Source of the DNA: Nocardioides humi
GTDB taxonomy: Bacteria; Actinomycetota; Actinomycetes; Propionibacteriales; Nocardioidaceae
Length of the DNA stretch: 64,000 nucleotides
NCBI RefSeq assembly: GCF_006494775.1
Contig: NZ_CP041146.1
Span: forward strand, 2,046,001-2,110,000
Direction: 5' to 3'
Every line of letters starts with the position of its first letter. The stretch's first letter is position 1. Under the pieces are notes generated by a model. It saw only the letters and a program-made list of their open reading frames with translations. It searched no databases and was not told where the DNA came from. Of this stretch, positions 46,439 through 55,510 are shown one piece after another. A program made the translations under genes and the position numbers.

Positions 46439-48412
46439 TCAGACCGCCGCCGCGGCGAACTGGGCGGCGTGCAGCCGGGCGAACGCGCCGTCGCGCTCCA
46501 GCAGCTCGGCGTGCGAGCCCTGCTCGACGATCCGGCCGTGCTCCATCACCAGGATCAGGTCCGCGTCGCGGATCGTGGAGAGCCGGTGCGCGATGACGAA
46601 GGACGTCCGGTCGGTCCGCAGCGCCGCCATCGCCTGCTGCAGCAGCAGCTCCGTGCGGGTGTCGACCGAGGAGGTCGCCTCGTCGAGGATCAGCAGCGCC
46701 GGCTGGGCCAGGAACGCCCGGGCGATGGTGATCAGCTGGCGCTCGCCGGCCGAGAGGTTGGAGCCCTCGTCGTCGACCTTCGTGTCGTAGCCCTCGGGCA
46801 GCGAGTGCACGAACCGGTCGACGTACGTCGCGCGCGCGGCCGCGCGGATCTCCTCCTCCGTCGCGTCAGGGCGGCCGTAGGCGATGTTGTCGCGGATGGT
46901 GCCCTCGAACAGCCAGGTGTCCTGGAGCACCATCCCGATCCGGCTGCGCAGCTCCGCGCGGCCCATCGCGGCGATGTCGCGCCCGTCGAGCAGGATCTGG
47001 CCACGGTCGAGCTCGTAGAACCTCATGATCAGGTTGACCAGCGTGGTCTTGCCCGCCCCGGTGGGGCCGACGATGGCGACCATCTGGCCGGGCCGGGCGA
47101 GCAGGGACAGGTCCTCGATGAGCGGCTCGTCCGGGTCGTAGGAGAACGACACACGCTCGAAGCGCACCTCGCCGCGGGTCGTGGTGTCCCGCCCGGGCGC
47201 GGCCTCCAGCGAGGAGGGCGCCACCTCCTCGTCGGCGTCGAGCAGCTCGAAGACCCGCTCGGCCGACGCGACGCCGGACTGCAGCAGGTTGGCCATCGAC
47301 GCGATCTGCGTGATCGGCTGCGTGAACATCCGGGAGTACTGGATGAACGCCTGCACCTCGCCCAGCGACAGCGCGCCGGAGGTGACCCGCAGGCCGCCGA
47401 CGACCGCGATCACGACGTAGTTGAGGTTGCCGATCAGCATCATCATCGGCATCACCAGGCCGCTGATGAACTGGGCGCGGTACGACGACTGGTAGAGCTC
47501 CTCGTTGGCGGCGTCGAACTCGTCCTCGACGGCCTTGCGGCGGCCGAAGACGGTGACCAGGGCGTGCCCCGAGATCGACTCCTCCACCTGCGCGTTGAGC
47601 CGGCCGGTCTGGCGCCACTGGCTGATGAACTGGCTCTGCGAGCGCTTCATGATCCGGCTGGTGGCGAACATCGCGATCGGGACGGAGACCAGGGAGATCA
47701 CGGCGAGCAGCGGGGAGACCCAGAACATCGCGCCGAGCACGCCGACGACCATGAGCAGCGAGGTGAGCAGCTGGCTCATCGTCTGCTGGAGGTTCTGCGC
47801 GACGTTGTCGATGTCGTTGGTGACCCGGCTGAGCAGCTCGCCGCGGGGCTGGCGGTCGAAGTAGGCCAGCGGGAGCCGGTGGATCTTCTCCTCGACGTCG
47901 GTGCGCATCTGCTTCACGGTGGCCTGGACGATGTCGTTGACGAGGTAGCCCTGCAGCCAGCCGAGCACCTGGCCGCCGACGTAGACCAGCAGGGTGATCA
48001 GCAGGATCTGGCCGACCTTGTCGAAGTCGACGCCTTGGCCCGGGACGACGTCCTTGAGGCCGCGCAGGAAGTCGGCGAGGCCGTCGTTGCCCGACGCCTC
48101 GGCCTGCGCGACGGCGTCGGCCTGGGTGCTGCCCGCGGGGAGCCGGCCGCCGATGAAGCCGGTGAAGACCTCGTCGGTGGCGCGGCCGAGCAGCCAGGGC
48201 CCGACCACGACGGAGGCGACGCTGCCGATCCCGAGCAGCAGTACGCCGAGCGCGCGGCCGCGCGCCGGTCGGAGCCGGGCGAGCAGCCGCCGGGCGGAGG
48301 CGCCGAAGTCGTCGGCCTTCTGGCCGACCATGCCGCCCATCGGGCCGCGGCCGGGCCCGCCCTGCTGGACGATCCGCTCGGTCTGCTTCATGGTCTTGCC
48401 GGTCCCGCTCAT
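46439..48412 (-). CDS. ABC exporter half-transporter, canonical subunit
   Basis: 657 aa from ATG 48,412, overlapping the partner's stop (ATGA). Six membrane helices, with an unusual N-terminal insertion between helices 1 and 2 (LPAGSTQADAVAQAEASGND). Walker A GPTGAGKTTLVN, signature LSAGERQLITIARAF, and Walker B LLILDEATSSVD with its catalytic Glu. With the 48,409 protein it should form a heterodimeric lipid or drug exporter. Confidence 0.92.
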   Translation of the reverse strand: MSGTGKTMKQTERIVQQGGPGRGPMGGMVGQKADDFGASARRLLARLRPARGRALGVLLLGIGSVASVVVGPWLLGRATDEVFTGFIGGRLPAGSTQADAVAQAEASGNDGLADFLRGLKDVVPGQGVDFDKVGQILLITLLVYVGGQVLGWLQGYLVNDIVQATVKQMRTDVEEKIHRLPLAYFDRQPRGELLSRVTNDIDNVAQNLQQTMSQLLTSLLMVVGVLGAMFWVSPLLAVISLVSVPIAMFATSRIMKRSQSQFISQWRQTGRLNAQVEESISGHALVTVFGRRKAVEDEFDAANEELYQSSYRAQFISGLVMPMMMLIGNLNYVVIAVVGGLRVTSGALSLGEVQAFIQYSRMFTQPITQIASMANLLQSGVASAERVFELLDADEEVAPSSLEAAPGRDTTTRGEVRFERVSFSYDPDEPLIEDLSLLARPGQMVAIVGPTGAGKTTLVNLIMRFYELDRGQILLDGRDIAAMGRAELRSRIGMVLQDTWLFEGTIRDNIAYGRPDATEEEIRAAARATYVDRFVHSLPEGYDTKVDDEGSNLSAGERQLITIARAFLAQPALLILDEATSSVDTRTELLLQQAMAALRTDRTSFVIAHRLSTIRDADLILVMEHGRIVEQGSHAELLERDGAFARLHAAQFAAAAV

Positions 48413-50148
48413 ACCGCGACCTCCTCTCCCTTGATGCCCTGCGAGGCGGCGATCTCCTGGTACGTCGGGTTGTCCCGCATCAGCTCGTCGTGGGTGCCCT
48501 GGCCGACGACCTCGCCGTCCTCGAGCACGAGGATCAGGTCGGCGTCGCGGATGGTGGCGATCCGCTGCGCCACGATCAGCACCGTCGCGTCCCGGGTCAC
48601 CGGCCGCAGCGCCGCCCGCAGCCGCGCGTCGGTGGCGACGTCCAGCGCGGAGAACGCGTCGTCGAAGAGGTAGATCTCGGGTCGTCGTACCAGCGCCCGG
48701 GCGATGGCCAGGCGCTGCCGCTGGCCGCCGGAGACCGTCGTGCCGCCCTGCGCGACGGCGGTGTCGAGTCCCTCGGGCATCGCGCGGACGAAGTCGGCGG
48801 CCTGGGCGATCTCGAGCGCGGCCCACAGCTCGTCGTCGCGCGCGTCGGGCCGGCCGTAGCGCAGGTTGGACGCGACCGTGCCGGAGAACAGGAAGGCGCG
48901 CTGCGGCACCAGCCCGATCCGCGACCAGAGCAGCTCCGGGTCGAGGTCGCGGACGTCGACGCCGTCGACGCGGACCACGCCCTCGGTGGCGTCGAGCAGC
49001 CGCGGCACCAGGTTGACCAGGGTGGTCTTGCCGGCGCCGGTGGACCCGATCACCGCGACGGTCTGGCCCGGGCGGGCGGAGAAGCTGACGTCGCGCAGCA
49101 CCGGCGCCTCGGCACCGGGATAGGTGAGGCCGACGCCCTCGACGTCGAGATGGCCGGCGACGGCGACCTCGGTGACCGGCGCGGCCGGCGGGACGACGCT
49201 GGTGCCGGTGCCGAGCACCTCGCCGATCCGGTCGGCGCTGACGGACGCCCGCGGGATCATCATCAGCATGAAGGTGCCCATCATCACCGACATCAGGATC
49301 TGCATGAGGTAGGCCAGGAACGCGGTCAGCGCGCCCACCTCCATCTGCCCGCCGTCGACGCGGTGGCCGCCGAACCAGATCACGCCGACGCTCGCGACAT
49401 TGGAGACGCCCATGACGAGCGGGAACATCAGCGCCATCCAGCGGCCCGCCCGCAGCGAGACGACGGTCAGGTCCTCGTTGGCGCGCTCGAAGCGCCGTAC
49501 CTCCTGCGGCTCGCGCACGAACGCGCGCACCACCCGGATGCCGGAGATCTGCTCGCGCAGCACCCGGTTGACGTCGTCCAGCCGCTGCTGCACCTGCCGG
49601 AAGGCCGGCACCATCTGGGACACGACGACGCCGATGCAGACGAAGAGCACGGGGACGACGGCGACGACCAGCCAGGACAGGCCGAAGTCCTCGCGCATCG
49701 CCATGATGACGCCGCCGACCATCATGATCGGGATGGTCACCGCCATCAGGCAGGTCATCATCGCCAGCATCTGCACCTGCTGGACGTCGTTGGTGGCCCG
49801 GGTGATCAGCGACGGGGCGCCGAAGGTGGAGACCTCGCGCGCCGAGAAGCTGCCGATCCGGCCGAACACGGCCTTGCGCAGGTCGCGGCCGAACGCCATC
49901 GCGGCCTGGCCGCCGAACCACGCCGACGCCATCGAGCAGGCCGCCTGGACCAGGGCGACGGCGAGCATGACCGCGCCGAGCTCGACGACATACCCGGTGT
50001 CGCCCTGGGCGACGCCCTTGTCGATGATGTCGGCGTTGAGGCTGGGCAGGTAGAGCATGGCGACGGTGCCGGTGAACTGCAGCACCACGATGGCCGCCAG
50101 CCAGCCCTTGTAGGGCCGGAGGTAGCCGCGCAGGAGCTGTCCGAGCAT
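48409..50148 (-). CDS. ABC exporter half-transporter, degenerate-site subunit
   Basis: 579 aa. Six-helix domain, then Walker A GSTGAGKTTLVN, signature VSGGQRQRLAIARAL and Walker B IYLFDDAFSALD, where Asp replaces the usual catalytic Glu. Heterodimeric exporters of the TM287/288 type have exactly one such weakened site. Its ATG overlaps the end of the tetR gene. Confidence 0.92.
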   Translation of the reverse strand: MLGQLLRGYLRPYKGWLAAIVVLQFTGTVAMLYLPSLNADIIDKGVAQGDTGYVVELGAVMLAVALVQAACSMASAWFGGQAAMAFGRDLRKAVFGRIGSFSAREVSTFGAPSLITRATNDVQQVQMLAMMTCLMAVTIPIMMVGGVIMAMREDFGLSWLVVAVVPVLFVCIGVVVSQMVPAFRQVQQRLDDVNRVLREQISGIRVVRAFVREPQEVRRFERANEDLTVVSLRAGRWMALMFPLVMGVSNVASVGVIWFGGHRVDGGQMEVGALTAFLAYLMQILMSVMMGTFMLMMIPRASVSADRIGEVLGTGTSVVPPAAPVTEVAVAGHLDVEGVGLTYPGAEAPVLRDVSFSARPGQTVAVIGSTGAGKTTLVNLVPRLLDATEGVVRVDGVDVRDLDPELLWSRIGLVPQRAFLFSGTVASNLRYGRPDARDDELWAALEIAQAADFVRAMPEGLDTAVAQGGTTVSGGQRQRLAIARALVRRPEIYLFDDAFSALDVATDARLRAALRPVTRDATVLIVAQRIATIRDADLILVLEDGEVVGQGTHDELMRDNPTYQEIAASQGIKGEEVAV

Positions 50149-50731
50149 CAGGGATCCCTCCTCTCGACACCGTGCAGCACGGTGTCGACGATCTGGGTGG
50201 GGTGAGCAGGTCGTCGTCGGCGATCTCGCGGTGGGAGCCGGCGAAGGTGAGCAGGCGCCACACGTGCAGCACCTGCTCGGGCGGCAGGGTGAGCCGGTCG
50301 GCGTCGGGCTCGATGAGCGCGAGCAGCCGGTCGCGCACGTCCTCCAGGCCCTGCTTGACCTCGGGCCGGTCGTGGAGGTGCGCCGGCGGTCCGACGAAGC
50401 CCATCGCGCGCATCAGCCCGAAGATCGCCAGGAACCGCTGCTGCAGGATCGTCGTCATCGCCAGCATCCGCTCGCGCAACGGCAGGGCGAGGTCGATCTC
50501 GTCCAGGCGCCGCAGCACGTCACCGGGCTCGAAGGCGCGCGCCACCGTGGCGTCGATGAGCTCGTCCTTGGACGCGAACACCCGGAAGATGGTCCCTTCC
50601 GCGACCCCGGCCGCCTCGGCGATCAGCCGGGTGGTCACCCGGCTCCCGTGGTCGTACAGGAGGGGACGGGTCACCCGGATCAGCGCCTCCCGGCGCTCCT
50701 CGGGCGACATCGGTGCGGCACGGGGTGGCAT
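50148..50731 (-). CDS. TetR-family repressor of the ABC exporter operon (one-base frameshift near the end)
   Basis: About 194 aa from ATG 50,731 (MPPRAAPMSPEERREAL). HTH: TTRLIAEAAGVAEGTIFRVFASKDELI. At 50,195-50,197 the plus strand has ggg where four g would let LLTP continue as PQIVDTVLHGVERRDP and stop at a TGA overlapping the next ATG. As given, the frame instead fuses to the antisense of nothing real and runs on. I treat it as an intact gene with an assembly error. Confidence 0.85.
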
Positions 50732-50746
50732 GCGCGCCACTGTAAA

Positions 50747-50764
50747 TGAGTGAGCACTCACTCA
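50747..50764. promoter_or_regulatory. TetR operator
   Basis: tgagtgag-ca-ctcactca is a perfect inverted repeat with 8-bp arms, 15 bp upstream of the tetR start. The form is that of known TetR operators, so TetR likely represses its own operon, including the ABC exporter. Confidence 0.8.
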
Positions 50765-50887
50765 CAACCGGTTTTCGGATGCGCTCCGGCCTGACGGGGC
50801 ACGCCGCCTCGTCGCCGACAGCCTCGTCGCCGACAGTCTCGTCGCCGCGGGTCGACTCGGTGGTGCTGCGCGTCGAGCGGTGAGCTC

Positions 50888-52609
50888 TCAGTCCAGCGCG
50901 GCGGTGAGGTCGCTGCCGGGGAGGACGGGGACGCGGAGGCGGGCGCCGTCGGGGCCGCCGAGCCGGACCGTGTGGAGGGCGGGCAGGGAGAGGAGGGAGA
51001 ACAGGGAGGTGCCGACGAGCTGGATCCGCAGCCGGTGGCCCGCCCGGAACACGTTGCCGACCGGCCACAGCTCGACCTGGTAGCGCCGGGGCTTCCCCGG
51101 CTGGGCCCGGTCGACGGCGCTGTAGTCGCCGTACGGCTGCACCACGGCGCCGCTCGCGTCGGTGAGGGACCTCCCGGGGACCAGGCCCGGGTGGTGCGTG
51201 GAGAGCCGGCCGACGGTGAGCGGGTGCGAGGAGCCGTCCGGTGCGACGTCGGACAGGATCGCCCAGATGCCGGAGCCGGGCGTCGTGGTGGCCAGCGGCA
51301 CGTCGAGCGTCACCGGGCCGGCCGTCGCCACGTCGGCCGCCAGGGCACCGGTCGTGTAGGTCAGGCCGGTCACCTTGTCGAGGGCGACCGCGTTCGTCCG
51401 GCCGAGGAACGGCAGCGCCCCGGTCAGCGCCTTCGCGCCGCCGGCCTCCAGCAGCGACCAGGTCGGGACGTCGGACATGGTCGGCAGCGTCGGCACGGTG
51501 AGGTACGACGCCCGGGACTCCTGCGCGTCCGGGGTCGTGCCGAGCCGCCCGCCCGAGGACAGCGCGAGCTCGGTCCACCGGGTGCCGGGGACCGGCCAGT
51601 CCGCGGCGTCGTACGCCTGGTGCCGGCCGTCGAGGTAGGCCGCGCGGTCGCCCTCGGCCAGGAGCAGCCGGACGGCGGGCTGGGCCTCGATCCCGTTGTC
51701 GACCCCGCGCAGGTAGTGGTCCAGCCACGCGTGCGCCTCGCCGACGCCGCCGTCGGTGCCGGCCGGCGTACCGTCGTGGCCGCCCTCCATCACCAGGTGC
51801 GCGCCGTCGTCGCGCAGCGCCTGGAAGGCCTGGAAGACGCCGCGCGACTCGACGTCGTAGAAGCCGTTGAGCATGAGCACCGGGATGTCGTTGGCGTCGC
51901 CGCGCCAGCCGCGCTGCTGCCACCAGGAGTCGAGGGTGGGGTGGGCGAGCACGCTCAGGCCGGTGGCGAACAGCCCGCCGATGACCGGCAGCGAGGACGC
52001 CGGGTCGCGCTGGAGCCGGTCGATGCCCTGCAGCAGGGCGGGCGCGCCGATCAGGCCGAGCACGCCGGCGCCCGGGGCGAGGTTGAGGATGCCGCCGGGC
52101 ACGAGTAGGTCGCGGTAGAGCTCGTGGGTGCCGGAGCGCAGGATCGCCGCCTTCACGCACGGCAGCCGCTGGTGCCAGGAGTTGTAGAGCACGATCGCAC
52201 TGGCCGAGAAGCCGTTGAGCGCCAGGCTGCCGTCGCTGAACGGCTGCGTGCACGCCCACTGCAGCACCTCGACGACGTCGCGCTGGCTCGTCGGGCCGAG
52301 GGCGTCGAAGGAGCCGTCGCTGTCGCCGGTGCCGCGGATCTGGACCAGCAGGAAGTTGTAGTCGGGCGTGACCTCGAGCGTCTGGCTGCCGTCGCCGTAC
52401 GGCGAGAACTCGACCACCGTCGGCTTGGCCGTCACCGGGCCGACGCTGGTCAGCGTGGTCTGCAGCTCGACGCCGTCGGAGGTGGTGAACCGCTGGTCGA
52501 CGACCACCGGCGCGGGCTCCTCCGCGACGGCCGCTCCCGGCGGCGCCGCGACGAGACCGGCGGCGAGGAGGCTGGCGGCGAGCGTGACGACTCCGAGACG
52601 CAGACCCAT
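50888..52609 (-). CDS. Secreted CocE/NonD-family (X-Pro dipeptidyl-peptidase-like) hydrolase
   Basis: 573 aa from ATG 52,609 with a signal peptide (MGLRLGVVTLAASLLAAGLV ... AVAEE). An alpha/beta-hydrolase domain has the nucleophile in NGFSASAIV, Asp in MLNGFYDVES and His in MEGGHDGTPAG. A C-terminal jelly-roll domain (VTLDVPLATTTPGSGIWAIL, RAGHRLRIQLVGTS) follows. It would cut peptides or esters outside the cell. Confidence 0.87.
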   Translation of the reverse strand: MGLRLGVVTLAASLLAAGLVAAPPGAAVAEEPAPVVVDQRFTTSDGVELQTTLTSVGPVTAKPTVVEFSPYGDGSQTLEVTPDYNFLLVQIRGTGDSDGSFDALGPTSQRDVVEVLQWACTQPFSDGSLALNGFSASAIVLYNSWHQRLPCVKAAILRSGTHELYRDLLVPGGILNLAPGAGVLGLIGAPALLQGIDRLQRDPASSLPVIGGLFATGLSVLAHPTLDSWWQQRGWRGDANDIPVLMLNGFYDVESRGVFQAFQALRDDGAHLVMEGGHDGTPAGTDGGVGEAHAWLDHYLRGVDNGIEAQPAVRLLLAEGDRAAYLDGRHQAYDAADWPVPGTRWTELALSSGGRLGTTPDAQESRASYLTVPTLPTMSDVPTWSLLEAGGAKALTGALPFLGRTNAVALDKVTGLTYTTGALAADVATAGPVTLDVPLATTTPGSGIWAILSDVAPDGSSHPLTVGRLSTHHPGLVPGRSLTDASGAVVQPYGDYSAVDRAQPGKPRRYQVELWPVGNVFRAGHRLRIQLVGTSLFSLLSLPALHTVRLGGPDGARLRVPVLPGSDLTAALD

Positions 52610-52670
52610 GTGAGGACAACGACATGGCCGGGCACGGGCTATGTCGCGCGCCGCGACACACAATGGAGCC

Positions 52671-53618
52671 ATGGCACGCGTCGCTCTGGTCCTCGGCTCC
52701 GGCGGAGCCCGCGGCTACGCCCACCTCGGCGCGGTCCAGGAGCTCCGCGACCGCGGCCACGAGATCGTCGCGGTCTCGGGTACGTCGATGGGCGCCGTCG
52801 TGGGCGGCCTGGTCGCCGCCGGCAAGGACGACGAGTTCGCCGCGTGGGCGGCCACGCTGACCGGCCGGCGGGTGGTCCGGCTGGCCGACCCGACGTGGAC
52901 GGGCGGCGGCGCGGCCACCGCCGAGCGGCTGATGGCGGCGCTCGACGAGATCGTCGGCGACGTCACCATCGAGTCGCTGCCGATTCCCTACACCGCGGTC
53001 GCCACCGACCTCGCCGCCCGCCGCGAGGTGTGGTTCCAGCGCGGACCGCTGATCCCGGCGATGCGCGCGTCCTTCGCGATCCCCGGCCTGTTCACGCCGG
53101 CGGTGGTCGACGGCCGGGTCCTCGTGGACGGCGGCCTGCTCAACCCGCTGCCGCTCGAGCCCACCGCCGCCGCGGCCGCCGACTTCACCGTCGCCGTCTC
53201 CCTCCAGGGCCCGCGCGAGCCCCACGAGCCGACCTCCCCCGCCCGCGGCTTCTCGGTCCGCCGCGCGGAGTGGACGGCCGACCTGCGGCGCCGGTTCCGC
53301 CGGGGCGAGCTGGCCGAGGAGGCCGCGGACGGCGCTGCCGCCGAGCCGCCCGCAGCCCCGCCCGCGGCCCCGGCCGAGGCGCCGCCGGCCGAGGCGGTCG
53401 ACGTACGCCCGGACGTGCGGACCTCCGAGGTGGTCTCGCTGTCCTTCGACGCGATGCAGAGCCTGATCACGCGCTACCGACTCGCCGCGCTGCCGCCCGA
53501 CGTCCTCGTCACCGTCCCGCTCAGCGCCGCCCGGACCATCGACTTCCACCGGGCCGGCGAGCTGGTCGACCTCGGCCGCGCGCTCACCAAGGAGGCACTG
53601 GACAGCCTGGGCCGGTGA
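52671..53618 (+). CDS. Patatin-like phospholipase
   Basis: 315 aa from ATG 52,671 (MARVALVLGSGGARGYAHLG); an upstream ATG at 52,641 is less likely. Oxyanion loop GSGGARG, nucleophile elbow SGTSMGAVVGG, and catalytic Asp in VLVDGGLLNPLP: a RssA-type patatin. A Pro/Ala-rich linker (AEPPAAPPAAPAEAPPAEA) precedes a C-terminal helical segment. Likely a cytoplasmic or membrane-associated lipid acyl hydrolase. Confidence 0.9.
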   Translation: MARVALVLGSGGARGYAHLGAVQELRDRGHEIVAVSGTSMGAVVGGLVAAGKDDEFAAWAATLTGRRVVRLADPTWTGGGAATAERLMAALDEIVGDVTIESLPIPYTAVATDLAARREVWFQRGPLIPAMRASFAIPGLFTPAVVDGRVLVDGGLLNPLPLEPTAAAAADFTVAVSLQGPREPHEPTSPARGFSVRRAEWTADLRRRFRRGELAEEAADGAAAEPPAAPPAAPAEAPPAEAVDVRPDVRTSEVVSLSFDAMQSLITRYRLAALPPDVLVTVPLSAARTIDFHRAGELVDLGRALTKEALDSLGR

Positions 53619-53620
53619 TG

Positions 53621-53667
53621 AGGGGTGCCTGCCCGCTCGTCGGCGTCGCGAGCGGGCAGGCACCCCT
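53621..53667. terminator. Strong hairpin between the patatin and KAS III genes
   Basis: Perfect 19-bp arms (53,621-53,639 and 53,649-53,667, aggggtgcctgcccgctcg and its complement) with a 9-bp loop. There is no T run, but the stem is strong enough to end transcription or to stabilise mRNA. It separates the patatin from the biosynthetic operon. Confidence 0.7.
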
Positions 53668-53680
53668 TATCCTCGTCGCC

Positions 53681-54679
53681 ATGCCAGCTCTCGGGCCACG
53701 CGCCCTGCGGATCCTCGGCACCGGCGCGGTGCTGCCCGACGAGGAGGTCACCAGCGCCGCACTGGACGCGCGGCTGGGGCTCGCGCCCGGCACCGTCGAG
53801 GGCCACACCGGCGTCCGGGTGCGGTACGTCGAGCGCGGCTCCGCCGCCGAGCTGGGCGCCCGGGCGGCGCGCAAGGCGCTCGCCGCCGCGGGCCTGCCCC
53901 TCGACGACGTCGACGTGATCATCGGCGCCGGCGCCACGCCGGACCAGCCGCTGCCCTGCAACGCCGCGCTGCTCCACGAGGAGCTGGCGCCGGGCCGGCC
54001 GATCCCCGCCTGGGACGTCAACGCCAGCTGCCTGAGCTTCCTCCTCGCCCTCGACCTCGCCGCCACCCTGGTCGACGCCGGCCGGCACGAGCGGATCCTC
54101 ATCGTGTCGGCCGACCTGGCCTCGGTCGGGCTCGACTGGTCCGACCTCGGAGCGTCCGGGATCTTCGGCGACGGCGCCGCCGCGGCCGTGGTCGGGCACG
54201 CCGGCGACACCGGGTCGAGCGTCCTGGCCGCCGACTTCGCCACCCACAGCGAGGGCGCGCACACCTGCGAGATCCGCGGCGGCGGATCGCGGTACGCCCC
54301 CGACCGGGTCGAGGGCGAGTACGCCGACTGGGGGCGGTTCCGGATGGAGGGCGGCGCGGTGTTCCGGCTGGCTGTCCGGCACCTGCCGCCGTTCGTGGGC
54401 CGGCTGCTCGCATCGGCCGGCGTCACCTTGGCGGAGCTGCCCGTCGTCGTACCGCACCAGGCGAGCCACCACGCCTTGGCCTGGCTCCGGCAGCGCTTCG
54501 ACATCGAGGAGGGCCGGCTGGTCGACATCTACGCCGACCACGGCAACCAGGTCGGCGCCTCGCTGCCCTCGGCGCTGCACGCGGCGATCGAGTCCGGCCG
54601 GCTGCAACGGGGCGACCACGCGCTCCTGCTCGGCACCGGCGCCGGGCTCAGCATGGGTGGGATCGTGCTGTGCTACTGA
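53681..54679 (+). CDS. 3-oxoacyl-ACP synthase III-like (KAS III/OleA-type) enzyme
   Basis: 332 aa from ATG 53,681. Thiolase-fold enzyme with the acylated Cys in WDVNASCLSFLLALD, His in VVPHQASHHALAWL and Asn in DHGNQVGASLPSAL, the FabH triad. FabH-like proteins condense an acyl-CoA with malonyl-ACP or another acyl group. Divergence from housekeeping FabH and the following genes suggest a specialised pathway. First gene of the operon; the next starts 10 bp before its stop. Confidence 0.88.
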   Translation: MPALGPRALRILGTGAVLPDEEVTSAALDARLGLAPGTVEGHTGVRVRYVERGSAAELGARAARKALAAAGLPLDDVDVIIGAGATPDQPLPCNAALLHEELAPGRPIPAWDVNASCLSFLLALDLAATLVDAGRHERILIVSADLASVGLDWSDLGASGIFGDGAAAAVVGHAGDTGSSVLAADFATHSEGAHTCEIRGGGSRYAPDRVEGEYADWGRFRMEGGAVFRLAVRHLPPFVGRLLASAGVTLAELPVVVPHQASHHALAWLRQRFDIEEGRLVDIYADHGNQVGASLPSALHAAIESGRLQRGDHALLLGTGAGLSMGGIVLCY

Positions 54680-55509
54680 CATCCCAGCCCGAGGTCGACT
54701 TCCACTGGCTCCGCGTCGGCCACTGCAAGGGCCCGGAGGCGATGGCGCGCCAGGGCGGCCGGCTGCGGCCGATCGAGTTCCCGTCGTACGTCGGCGCGCT
54801 GCGGCACCCCGAGCACGGCTGGACGCTCTTCGACACCGGCTACTCCCAGCACTTCCTCGACGCGACCCGGCGGCTGCCGGAGCTGCTCTACCGGAAGACG
54901 CTGCCGGTCACGCTGCCCGAGGAGGAGCATCTCTCCCGGCAGCTCACGACGCTCGACATCGCGCCAGCTGACATCCGCCGGATCGTGGTCTCGCACTTCC
55001 ACGGCGACCACGTCGGCGGGCTGCTCGACCACCCGCGGGCGCGGATCGTCGCCGGGTCCGCCGGGGCCGAGCACGCGCTGTCGCTGCGGGGGATCAACGC
55101 CGTACGGCACGCGATCCTGCCGGCGCTGCTGCCCGACGACCTGCGCGACCGGCTGGACCCGGTCGAGTCCTTCCCCCGGCTCGCCGTCGGGCCGCTGGCG
55201 GCGTGGGACCTGCTCGGCGACCGCAGCCTGCTCGCCGTCGACCTGCCCGGCCACATGCCCGGCCACCTCGGGCTGCTGTTCACCTCCGGCGGCCGGCAGG
55301 TGCTGCTGGTCGGCGACGCGGCGTGGACCACGCGGTCGTTCCGCGACCTGAAGCCGCCGTCCCGGTTGGCGAAGGGGATCACGCACGACTGGCCGGCGAC
55401 CGTGAGCACGCTCGGCGTACTGCACGACCTCGACGCCGCGCACCCCGACCTGCTCGTCCTCCCAGCGCACTGTCCCGAGGGGCACGCGGCCTGGTACGCC
55501 GGGGCCTGA
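54670..55509 (+). CDS. Metallo-beta-lactamase-fold hydrolase
   Basis: 279 aa from GTG 54,670, overlapping the KAS III gene. Metal motif SHFHGDHVGGLLDHP (HxHxDH), later VDLPGHMPGHLGLLF and VGDAAWTTRSFR. Resembles lactonase or thioester-type MBL hydrolases. It might release or trim the product of the KAS III enzyme (inference). Confidence 0.85.
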   Translation: MLLTSQPEVDFHWLRVGHCKGPEAMARQGGRLRPIEFPSYVGALRHPEHGWTLFDTGYSQHFLDATRRLPELLYRKTLPVTLPEEEHLSRQLTTLDIAPADIRRIVVSHFHGDHVGGLLDHPRARIVAGSAGAEHALSLRGINAVRHAILPALLPDDLRDRLDPVESFPRLAVGPLAAWDLLGDRSLLAVDLPGHMPGHLGLLFTSGGRQVLLVGDAAWTTRSFRDLKPPSRLAKGITHDWPATVSTLGVLHDLDAAHPDLLVLPAHCPEGHAAWYAGA

Positions 55510-55510
55510 G

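Noticed and set aside
46439..50761. 1,440-aa fused TetR-ABC frame
   Set aside because: It arises from the one-base loss in tetR, with the middle section read out of frame; the two ABC genes have their own ATGA-coupled starts.
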